NCBI GenBank assembly: GCA_023459095.1
Contig: JAEWVQ010000096.1
Span: 1 to 6,380 of the forward strand
DNA length: 6,380 nucleotides
Reading direction: 5' to 3'
DNA from: Pseudomonadota bacterium
GTDB taxonomy: Bacteria; Pseudomonadota; Gammaproteobacteria; Burkholderiales; Rhodocyclaceae
Notes under the pieces: model-generated
Database searches by the model: none
Told to the model about the DNA's origin: nothing
The model's input: only the letters and a program-made list of their open reading frames with translations
Made by a program: the position numbers and the translations under genes
Shown: in pieces, positions 1 through 5,210 of the stretch
Numbering within the stretch: position 1 is the first letter of the stretch
How the letters are laid out: every line of letters starts with the position of its first letter

Positions 1-259
1 AGGCGGTGACCAGCTTCATCACCGAGGCCGGGTTCATCGCCAGGTCGGCATGGCGGGTGAGGGTAGGGGTGTCGGCGTCGACCGCCTGGACCCAGACCGC
101 GACCGCGCTTTCCGGGATGCGGACGGCGTCCAGTGCGTGTCGTACCGGGTCTGGCAGCGCCGGTGCGCCAAGAGCGGGGGGGAGGCCGAGGCTGAGCCCG
201 AGTGCGACGAGGGCCCGGCGCAGGTGCGGGGTGAGGCGTGAGGTCAGCGACATCGTCAT
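1..259 (-). CDS. dacB: D-alanyl-D-alanine carboxypeptidase/endopeptidase (PBP4, peptidase S13 family), N-terminal part, cut by the window edge
   Basis: The enzyme is a low-molecular-mass penicillin-binding protein that trims terminal D-Ala and cleaves D-Ala-meso-DAP cross-links in periplasmic peptidoglycan. Only the first 86 codons are visible. Translation from the ATG at 259 gives a basic start, a hydrophobic Leu/Ala-rich stretch (about residues 15-30) and a small-residue site (GAPA, 31-34), which is a plausible Sec signal peptide. A segment containing IPESAVAVWVQ follows, and then NPASVMKLVTA, whose S79-V80-M81-K82 is the SxxK catalytic motif with the nucleophilic serine, in the context typical of the S13/PBP4 family. 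A second ATG lies two codons in (253). Neither start has a clear Shine-Dalgarno, so the start is uncertain by two residues. The gene is divergent from the small gene at 392. The family call is firm from the SxxK context and signal peptide. The remaining catalytic motifs (SxN, KTG) lie outside the window. Confidence 0.85.
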   Translation of the reverse strand, partial: MTMSLTSRLTPHLRRALVALGLSLGLPPALGAPALPDPVRHALDAVRIPESAVAVWVQAVDADTPTLTRHADLAMNPASVMKLVTA

Positions 260-290
260 GACGGCGGCAGCGCCGGGGCTAGCTGAGGGC

Positions 291-333
291 TACAATGACC
301 GGCTTTATGCCGGCGATGGCTGTCGTCATTGTA
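291..333. promoter_or_regulatory. Inverted repeat with -10-like TACAAT in each arm, in the dacB/392 divergent spacer
   Basis: TACAATGAC (291-299) and GTCATTGTA (325-333) are perfect 9-bp inverted arms separated by 25 bp. Each arm contains TACAAT, close to the sigma70 -10 consensus, reading rightward at 291-296 toward the small plus-strand gene and leftward at 333-328 toward dacB. I see no good TTGACA-like -35 at 16-18 bp from either. A second, off-centre dyad, CCGGC-tttat-GCCGG (299-313), lies between the arms. The arrangement could be two face-to-face promoters, a dimeric operator (arm centres 34 bp apart, roughly three helical turns), or chance. The repeat is seen directly; its function is inferred. 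Confidence 0.35.
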
Positions 334-391
334 CGGGAGCGGCCCGGGCACCGACGACGGCGCGGCCGGGGGCGCGGATGATGGACGGAGC

Positions 392-742
392 ATGAGCGGA
401 TTTGGCCATTTCGCCAGTACGGCGCGAGAGGTGGAGCGGGAAATCGCCAAGCATGGCGTGCTGCTCGGCATCGACTGGAACGATGCGGCGCCCCTGCGCG
501 TGCTCGCCCGCGAGGCCTTGACCTGCTCGTCGGCGGCGCGGCTCGCCTTGCTGCGCAGCGCCGACCCGCGCGAGCGGAGTAAGGGAGAGCTGTTCGCGCT
601 TGCCGAGCTGATGCTCGATCTGATGCGGCAAAGCGCCCAGATCGGCATCCATACCAGTGGCGGGCCGATCTGGAAGGCGCTGGGGCGGGCTTTGTATGAG
701 GAGGCCGAGGCGCTCGGCGCCCGCTCCGCCGAGCATGGCTGA
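392..742 (+). CDS. Hypothetical protein, 116 aa, unassigned, probably cytosolic and helical
   Basis: I do not recognise the family. The ATG at 392 gives a 116-residue protein with no signal peptide and no transmembrane segment. The sequence looks largely helical: charged helix at 11-21 (AREVEREIAK), GIDWNDAAPLRVLAREAL at 26-43, an Ala/Leu-rich stretch with Cys45 at 44-56, a helix with alternating Leu/Met at 64-80 (KGELFALAELMLDLMRQ), then IGIHTSGGPIWKALGRAL at 84-101 and an acidic end. No catalytic or metal-binding motif stands out. Codon third positions are mostly G/C as in the neighbours, which supports real coding. An in-frame TTG at 329 would add 21 Gly/Asp-rich residues and lies inside the inverted repeat arm, so 392 is preferred; the ribosome site is weak (GGA at 383-385, GGAG at 387-390 too close). 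It converges on lysA with a 19-bp gap and is divergent from dacB. Its monocistronic position gives no functional clue. Confidence 0.65.
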   Translation: MSGFGHFASTAREVEREIAKHGVLLGIDWNDAAPLRVLAREALTCSSAARLALLRSADPRERSKGELFALAELMLDLMRQSAQIGIHTSGGPIWKALGRALYEEAEALGARSAEHG

Positions 743-753
743 GCAGCGTAGCG

Positions 754-780
754 GCGGCCGCTCAGGCGAGCGGTCGCTCG
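754..780. terminator. Candidate hairpin between convergent stops, overlapping the lysA 3' end
   Basis: GCGGCCGCT (754-762) pairs with AGCGGTCGC (769-777) over nine positions with one G/T-type mismatch and a 6-nt loop that holds part of the lysA stop. An overlapping alternative, CGAGCG-gt-CGCTCG (767-780), is a perfect 6-bp dyad. The dyads sit between the stop of the 116-aa gene (742) and the last codons of lysA, where a shared terminator would be expected. No T-run follows on either strand, so intrinsic termination is not proven. In GC-rich sequence such dyads also occur by chance. Confidence 0.3.
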
Positions 781-2024
781 AGCGCGTACAGCCCGGCCAC
801 CGTTTCGCGCTCCCGAACGACCTGGACCTGGTCACCGTCGACGATGACTTCGGCGGCGCGCGGCCGGGTGTTGTAGTTCGAGCTCATCGCCATGCCGTAG
901 GCACCCGCCGACAGGATGGCGAGGAGGTCGCCTTCCTCGATGGCGAGCGCGCGGTCGTGGGCGAGGAAGTCGCCGCTCTCGCAGATCGGGCCAACCACCT
1001 CATAGCGCTGCGGCGCGCTCGTGCGCGGCGTGACCGCGACCACCTCATGGTAGGCGTCGTACAGCGCGGGGCGGGCGAGGTCGTTCATTGCCGCGTCGAC
1101 GATGGCGAAGTTCTTCTCTTCGCCCGGCTTCAGGTACTCCACCCGCGTCAGCAGCAGTCCGGCGTTGCCGATCAGTGAGCGGCCAGGTTCGAAGCACAGC
1201 TCCTCGTCGCGCCCGTCGAACACCTTGAGCAGTGGCGCGAGATAGTCGGCAACCGTCGGCGGGGTTTCGTCGGCGTAGCGGATGCCGAGCCCGCCGCCGA
1301 GATCGATGTGGTCGAGGCGAATTCCCTCGGCGCCAAGCTGGTCCACCAAGCCGAGCACTTTCTGTGCGGCTTCGGCCATGGGCGCGGGGTCGAGCAGTTG
1401 CGAGCCGATATGGCAGGCAATGCCACTGATGCGCAGGTGCGGCAGGGTTGCCGCACGGCGGTAGAGGGCGAGCGCTTCGGCGAAGGCGACCCCGAACTTG
1501 TTGCTCTTCAGTCCGGTGGAAATATAGGGGTGGGTTTTCGGGTCGACGTCTGGATTGACCCGCAGGGCGATCGGCGCGACCTTGCCGAGTTCGCCGGCCA
1601 CTTCGTTCAGGCGGTCGAGTTCACGGGCGGACTCGACGTTGAAGCAGCGGATGCCGTGCCCGAGGGCGAAGCGCATCTCGTCGCGGCTCTTGCCGACGCC
1701 GGAGAACACGACCTTGCCTGCGTCGCCACCGGCGGCGAGCACGCGCGCGAGCTCGCCGCCGGAAACGATGTCGAAGCCCGCGCCAAGACGGGCGAAGGCA
1801 GAGAGCACGCCGAGGTTGGAGTTCGCCTTCACCGCATAGCAGATCAGCGCACGGCGGCCCGACAGCGCGGAGCGATAGGCGCCGAAGGCGGCCTCGAGAG
1901 CGGCACGCGAATAGACGTAGGTCGGGGTGCCGAAGCGTTCGGCGATGTCGGCAAGGGCGGTCCCTTCCAGTTTCAGGGTGCCGGCGGCGTGCTGCAGGGT
2001 GGGAACGGGGAACATGGGGTTCAT
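762..2024 (-). CDS. lysA: Diaminopimelate decarboxylase
   Basis: LysA is a PLP enzyme that decarboxylates meso-2,6-diaminopimelate to L-lysine and CO2, the last step of the DAP route to lysine, in the cytosol. The product has 420 residues, the usual length for the family. It shows the fold III decarboxylase hallmarks in order: YAVKAN (63-68) with the PLP Schiff-base lysine K66, HIGSQ (205-209), the glycine-rich phosphate loop GGGLG (243-247), EPGR (279-282), CESGD (348-352) with the active-site cysteine C348 supplied across the dimer, GAYG (374-377) and NYNTRPR (383-389). The ATG at 2024 overlaps the lptM stop as ATGA. No Shine-Dalgarno is visible in front of it, so translational coupling to lptM is likely. 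A second ATG four codons in is possible. No LysR-type activator gene is adjacent. The open frame is uninterrupted and all catalytic residues are present. Confidence 0.97.
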   Translation of the reverse strand: MNPMFPVPTLQHAAGTLKLEGTALADIAERFGTPTYVYSRAALEAAFGAYRSALSGRRALICYAVKANSNLGVLSAFARLGAGFDIVSGGELARVLAAGGDAGKVVFSGVGKSRDEMRFALGHGIRCFNVESARELDRLNEVAGELGKVAPIALRVNPDVDPKTHPYISTGLKSNKFGVAFAEALALYRRAATLPHLRISGIACHIGSQLLDPAPMAEAAQKVLGLVDQLGAEGIRLDHIDLGGGLGIRYADETPPTVADYLAPLLKVFDGRDEELCFEPGRSLIGNAGLLLTRVEYLKPGEEKNFAIVDAAMNDLARPALYDAYHEVVAVTPRTSAPQRYEVVGPICESGDFLAHDRALAIEEGDLLAILSAGAYGMAMSSNYNTRPRAAEVIVDGDQVQVVRERETVAGLYALERPLA

Positions 2025-2212
2025 TGACGCGGAGTTGAAGGCGGGGCCGGGGTGTCGCCGGTTGCCGGCGTGGCGGCGGGCACGGGTTTGCTATGATCGG
2101 CGGCCGGTGCGGGGCGCTGCGCCTGCTCGGGCAGGTAGAGCGGCCCCTTGATGCCGCAGGCGGAGAGGAGTAGCGCGCTGCTCAGCGCGGCTGCGGGAAG
2201 CATCGCTCGCAT
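2021..2212 (-). CDS. lptM: LPS translocon maturation chaperone-like lipoprotein (LptM/YifL family)
   Basis: This is a small outer-membrane lipoprotein. In E. coli LptM (formerly YifL) is reported to bind the LptD-LptE translocon and favour correct LptD disulfide maturation; the role here is by family analogy. The ATG at 2212 gives 63 residues: a short Arg-containing n-region, a hydrophobic stretch, and the lipobox LSAC with the lipidated Cys at residue 19. The mature start CGIKGPLYLP is the family signature. The rest is a low-complexity Pro/Ala/Thr-rich tail of about 35 residues. Alternative starts are 2242 (ten extra residues, inside the possible -10 region) and 2203 (three fewer). None has a clear ribosome site, so the start is uncertain. 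The stop overlaps the lysA start (ATGA), giving a two-gene unit. It is divergent from cyaY, an arrangement common in proteobacteria, where the downstream gene may be lysA or dapF. Confidence 0.85.
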   Translation of the reverse strand: MRAMLPAAALSSALLLSACGIKGPLYLPEQAQRPAPAADHSKPVPAATPATGDTPAPPSTPRQ

Positions 2213-2273
2213 GGGCGTCGGTCTTGTGCAAAAGAACGGCATGTTAACAGATGGAGTCGGAGAAGGAGTTGGC
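2213..2273. promoter_or_regulatory. Divergent lptM-lysA / cyaY intergenic region
   Basis: This 61-bp spacer must hold the promoters for both directions unless they lie inside the genes. A palindromic GTTAAC (2243-2248) forms the AT-rich centre. Leftward, TAACAT (2246-2241) matches TATAAT at four of six positions and would start transcription about 20 nt before the lptM ATG at 2212. Rightward, TTGTGC (2224-2229) resembles a -35, but its best -10 (TAACAG, 2245-2250) has only three matches and a short 15-bp spacing. These are weak matches and the assignments are tentative. Confidence 0.25.
2263..2268 (+). promoter_or_regulatory. Ribosome binding site of cyaY
   Basis: AAGGAG sits 5 nt before the ATG at 2274. 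It fixes that ATG as the start over the in-frame upstream codons, which would run through the lptM promoter region. Confidence 0.75.
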
Positions 2274-2600
2274 ATGGAAGAATCTGCGTTCAATGCGCTC
2301 GCCGAAGCGGAGCTGGTCCGTATCGAGGCGGCACTTGAGGCGTGCGGCGTGGATCTCGACATCGAGCCCAAGCCGGGCGGCGTGCTCGAGGTCGAGTTTG
2401 ACAACGGCAGCAAGCTGATCATCAATCGGCACAGCGCGGCGCGCGAGATCTGGGTGGCGGCGCGCTCGGGCGGTTTTCATTTTCAGCCGGTGGCGGCCGA
2501 GTGGGTGTCGGCCCGCGACGGCGTGGAGCTGTACGCGCTGCTCTCCAGGGTGGTGAGCGAGCAGTCGGGCGCATCGGCCCGTCTGCAGCGTGGATCTTGA
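2274..2600 (+). CDS. cyaY: Iron-sulfur cluster assembly regulator CyaY (bacterial frataxin)
   Basis: CyaY is a small cytosolic iron-binding protein that interacts with the cysteine desulfurase IscS and modulates Fe-S cluster assembly. The product is 108 residues, close to the 106 of the E. coli protein. The first helix is acidic (E2, E3, E11, E13, E18, E22, followed by D27, D29, E31), forming the iron-binding ridge typical of frataxins. The beta-sheet core has the family signature: VEFDNGSKLIINR (40-52), then REIWVAARSGGFHF (57-70) and W77 before the C-terminal helix (82-95). A strong ribosome site 5 nt upstream sets the start. The gene stands alone on its strand: divergent from lptM-lysA and convergent with ponA. 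No isc genes are in the window. The frame is intact, with no missing signature residue. Confidence 0.95.
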   Translation: MEESAFNALAEAELVRIEAALEACGVDLDIEPKPGGVLEVEFDNGSKLIINRHSAAREIWVAARSGGFHFQPVAAEWVSARDGVELYALLSRVVSEQSGASARLQRGS

Positions 2601-2607
2601 GTGGCCT

Positions 2608-2627
2608 ACGGCGCATTGCTGCGCCGT
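2608..2627. terminator. Perfect 8-bp hairpin between cyaY and ponA stops
   Basis: ACGGCGCA (2608-2615), loop TTGC, TGCGCCGT (2620-2627) form a perfect stem in the 47-bp gap between the convergent stops of cyaY (2600) and ponA (2648). The position fits a shared bidirectional terminator. There is no T-run after the stem in either direction, so it may act only as an mRNA 3'-end stabiliser or with Rho. Confidence 0.5.
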
Positions 2628-2647
2628 GCGCTCGCCCGCCGTGTGTC

Positions 2648-5029
2648 TCAGCGCCGGATCGGCGTGGGCGTGCGTTCGACCACTGGCGCCGGTGCCTGCA
2701 GGGCCGGTAGCGGGGCGGGTGGCGCCGGAGGCGTGGCTTCCTCCGGGGCTTCCTGAGCCGGGCTCTGGTCGGAGAACAAACGCTCCAGCCAGTCGGGCGC
2801 GGGGGGCGGTTCGGGAGGCTTGTTTTCGGCGTAGATGTAATCCTCGCGGCCGTCGCCGGTGTGGATGGCGAGCAGGCCGGACGGGCGCGGTTGCGGATGT
2901 TCGGGTAGGTCGTGCAGCGCGGTGCGCATGTAGTTGACCCAGATCGGCAGCGCGGTGACGCCCCCGGTTTCGCCGCGTCCCATGTTCCTCGGTTGGGAGA
3001 AGCCCATCCACGCCACCGCAACGACGTCGGGGCTGTAGCCGCAGAACCAGGCGTCGAGGTAGTCGTTGGTGGTGCCGGTCTTGCCGGCGAGGTCGTTGCG
3101 GCCGAGGGCGCGCGCGCGTCCTGCGGTACCGCGGCGCACCACGTCCTGCATCATCGAATCCATCAGCCAGGCGTTGCGCGGGTCGATCACGCGTGGCGCG
3201 CTCTCGCCGGCGACCGGCGGGTCGATGCGTGCGATCAGCTTGCCGTTGCTGTCGTGGATTTCCTTGACCACGTAGGGATCGACGCGATAACCACCATTGG
3301 CGAATACCGCGTAGCCGCTGGCCATCTCCCACGGTGTGACCGAGCCGGCGCCCAGCGCCATGGTCAGATAGGGTGGGTGGCGCGCGGGGTCGAAACCGAA
3401 GCGGCCGACGTAGTCCTGCGCGTACTCCGGCGTGATCGACTGCAGCAGGCGGATCGACACCATGTTTTTCGAACGTGCCAGGGCGTCGCGCACGGTCATC
3501 AGGCCGGAGAACTTGCCGTCGTAGTTCTTGGGCTCCCAGGCTTGGCCGCCGGTGACGCCGGCCGGGAAATACAGCGGCTCGTCCTCGACCAGACTGGCGG
3601 GGCCGAAGCCGCGCTCGAGTGCCGCGGAGTAGATGAAGGGCTTGAAGCTGGAGCCGGGCTGGCGCTGCGCCTGGGTGACGTGGTTGAACTTGTTGCGGTT
3701 GAAGTCGAAGCCGCCGACCAGGGCGCGTACCGCGCCGGTTCTGGGATCGATCGACACCAGCGCGGACTGGATTTCGGGAAGCTGGACGAGCTCCCAGCCC
3801 TTGTCTCCGGTGTCGCGGATGCGGACGACCGCGCCGCGTCGGATGCGGCGGGCCTGCGGTGCCTTGTCGCCAAGCATGGGGGTGGCGAGGCGGAGCCCGT
3901 CGCCGCTGATTTCCACCGTGCTGCCGTTGCGGTAGGCTTTCACCTGCTTCGGGGACGCTTCGAGGACCACGGCGGCGAGCAGGTCGTCGAAATCGCCGGC
4001 TTCGGCGATGGCATCATCGAGTGCTTCGTTGTCGACCGTGCCTGTGGCGAGTTCGAGGTAGCGCTCGGGGCCGCGGTAGCCATGGCGGCGGTCGTAGTCC
4101 ATCACGCCTTTGCGCAACGCGGCGTAAGCCGCTTCCTGGTCCGCGCGCGTGATCGTGGTGACGATGCGGATGCCGAGTTGGTAGGCCTCCTCGCCGAACT
4201 GTTCGACGGCGATCTGACGGGCCATTTCTGCGACATAGTCGCCATGCAGCAAGGCGTTGCTGCGTGCGGCGGCGGTTTGGGTGCCAAGTCGGGCCTGAAG
4301 CGCGTCCTGGTGGGTGGCTTCGTCGATGAAGCCGGCTTCGACCATGCGCCGCAATACATACTGCTGGCGCTGCTTGGCGCGCGATGGATTGACCACCGGG
4401 TTGTAGGCCGAAGGGGCCTTGGGCAAGCCGGCGAGCATCGCGGCCTCGGCAATATTGATCTCGGCGAGCGGTTTGCCGAAGTAGGTCCGCGCGGCTGCGG
4501 AAAAGCCGTAGGCCCGCTGCCCGAGGTAGATCTGATTGATGTAGAGCTCGAGGATCTGGTCCTTGGTGAGATTGCGTTCGATCTTGAGCGCGAGAAGTAT
4601 CTCGTAGAGTTTGCGGTTGTAGGTTTTTTCCCGCGACAGGAAGAAGTTGCGCGCGACCTGCATGGTAATCGTCGAGGCGCCCTGGCCGCGCCCGCCGGAA
4701 GTCAGGTTGGCGGCCGCGGCGCGAGCGATGCCGATCAGGTCGATGCCCGGATGTTCGTAGAAGCGCTCGTCTTCGGCGGCGAGGATGGCCTGCTTGAGGG
4801 CAGGCGGCACGTCGGTGATGGCAACGAGGGAGCGGCGCTCCTCACCGAATTCACCGAGCAGGTGGCCATCTGAGGTAAACACCCGTAGCGGGATGCGCGG
4901 GCGATAGTCGGTCAGGGATTCGAGAGATGGGAGGTTGGGCCAGGCAAGCGCCGACATCGCGGCGAGTGTGGCCAGGCCCAGGGTCGCCAGCGCGAGAAGC
5001 GCGGTGAGCGGGTAGAGAACCCAGCGCAT
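2648..5029 (-). CDS. mrcA: Penicillin-binding protein 1A, bifunctional transglycosylase/transpeptidase
   Basis: This class A PBP (also called ponA) polymerises lipid II into glycan strands and cross-links them by DD-transpeptidation at the outer face of the inner membrane. The 793-residue product has a short cytosolic start, one membrane anchor (about 5-30), and a GT51 domain with EDERFYEHPG (catalytic E86), GASTITMQ (117-124), RKLYE (139-143) and KDQILELYIN (156-165). A linker/OB-like region (about 290-425) follows. The transpeptidase domain has S460-S-F-K463 (nucleophile S460), S520-K-N522 and K650-T-G-T. The last 55 residues are Pro/Ala/Glu-rich and look disordered. The ATG at 5029 is chosen because an in-frame upstream ATG (5110) would precede the perfect -10 at 5065-5060, and the membrane anchor starts right after 5029; no strong ribosome site is seen. 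The gene is divergent from pilM, as in many beta- and gammaproteobacteria. Confidence 0.97.
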   Translation of the reverse strand: MRWVLYPLTALLALATLGLATLAAMSALAWPNLPSLESLTDYRPRIPLRVFTSDGHLLGEFGEERRSLVAITDVPPALKQAILAAEDERFYEHPGIDLIGIARAAAANLTSGGRGQGASTITMQVARNFFLSREKTYNRKLYEILLALKIERNLTKDQILELYINQIYLGQRAYGFSAAARTYFGKPLAEINIAEAAMLAGLPKAPSAYNPVVNPSRAKQRQQYVLRRMVEAGFIDEATHQDALQARLGTQTAAARSNALLHGDYVAEMARQIAVEQFGEEAYQLGIRIVTTITRADQEAAYAALRKGVMDYDRRHGYRGPERYLELATGTVDNEALDDAIAEAGDFDDLLAAVVLEASPKQVKAYRNGSTVEISGDGLRLATPMLGDKAPQARRIRRGAVVRIRDTGDKGWELVQLPEIQSALVSIDPRTGAVRALVGGFDFNRNKFNHVTQAQRQPGSSFKPFIYSAALERGFGPASLVEDEPLYFPAGVTGGQAWEPKNYDGKFSGLMTVRDALARSKNMVSIRLLQSITPEYAQDYVGRFGFDPARHPPYLTMALGAGSVTPWEMASGYAVFANGGYRVDPYVVKEIHDSNGKLIARIDPPVAGESAPRVIDPRNAWLMDSMMQDVVRRGTAGRARALGRNDLAGKTGTTNDYLDAWFCGYSPDVVAVAWMGFSQPRNMGRGETGGVTALPIWVNYMRTALHDLPEHPQPRPSGLLAIHTGDGREDYIYAENKPPEPPPAPDWLERLFSDQSPAQEAPEEATPPAPPAPLPALQAPAPVVERTPTPIRR

Positions 5030-5059
5030 CGTGAATCCGGAAGAGTGAAGGTGGCGCGC

Positions 5060-5065
5060 ATTATA
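5060..5065 (-). promoter_or_regulatory. Perfect -10 box (TATAAT) for the PBP1A gene
   Basis: On the minus strand the sequence reads TTATATAATGCG, with TATAAT at 5065-5060, about 30 nt before the ATG at 5029. It would give a leader of roughly 24 nt. At 16-18 bp upstream the -35 candidates (such as GCAAAC or AAACCC) match TTGACA poorly, and there is no TG extension, so strength may depend on the -10 or on an activator. It is the clearest leftward promoter element in this spacer. Confidence 0.6.
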
Positions 5066-5125
5066 TAAGGCCTTGACGGCGCGGGTTTGCCGGTCGCCGG
5101 CCTGATGCAATTTGATTCATTTTGC

Positions 5126-5154
5126 TTTACACCCCCCGCCCTTGTTGCTAGCAT
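5126..5154 (+). promoter_or_regulatory. Sigma70-type extended -10 promoter for pilM-pilN
   Basis: TTTACA (5126-5131; five of six matches to TTGACA) is followed by exactly 17 bp and then TAGCAT (5149-5154; four of six matches to TATAAT). The TGC at 5146-5148 supplies the extended -10 TGn motif. Transcription would start near 5161, leaving about a 50-nt leader before the GTG at 5211. AGCATTT recurs at 5150-5156 and 5170-5176, two helical turns apart, which may be incidental. Confidence 0.6.
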
Positions 5155-5196
5155 TTCAGAGCCTTATTCAGCATTTGCGCCTAACGTAAAGAAATC

Positions 5197-5202
5197 AAAG
5201 GA
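5197..5202 (+). promoter_or_regulatory. Ribosome binding site of pilM, supporting a GTG start
   Basis: AAAGGA lies 8 nt before the GTG at 5211. No ATG near the N-terminus keeps the phosphate-1 motif (the next Met is residue 106), so this site and the protein sequence together decide for GTG. Confidence 0.75.
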
Positions 5203-5210
5203 CTTTCTTT

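Noticed and set aside
6..395. Plus-strand frame across the dacB start and the spacer
   Set aside because: The minus strand reads a signal peptide and a PBP4 SxxK motif over 1-259, so the plus frame is a shadow with Arg/Ala-rich, motif-free sequence.
326..835. 169-codon minus-strand frame opposite the 116-aa gene
   Set aside because: It is in register with the plus-strand gene and also overlaps the 3' end of lysA on the same strand. It has no ribosome site or recognisable motif, so it is most likely a shadow.
1308..2027. 239-codon plus-strand frame antisense to lysA
   Set aside because: It is in register with the lysA codons, the same artefact of avoiding TTA/CTA/TCA, and it has low-complexity Gly/Glu/Ala composition and no motif.
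2912..4873. 653-codon open frame on the plus strand, antisense to the PBP1A gene
   Set aside because: Its codons are exactly in register with the PBP1A codons, so antisense stops need sense TTA, CTA or TCA, which are rare in this GC-rich genome. The translation shows no recognisable domain, while the opposite strand has every PBP1A motif.
5030..5110. N-terminal 27-residue extension of PBP1A from the ATG at 5110
   Set aside because: It would place the start upstream of the perfect TATAAT at 5065-5060 and put a polar stretch before the membrane anchor that is not typical of the family.
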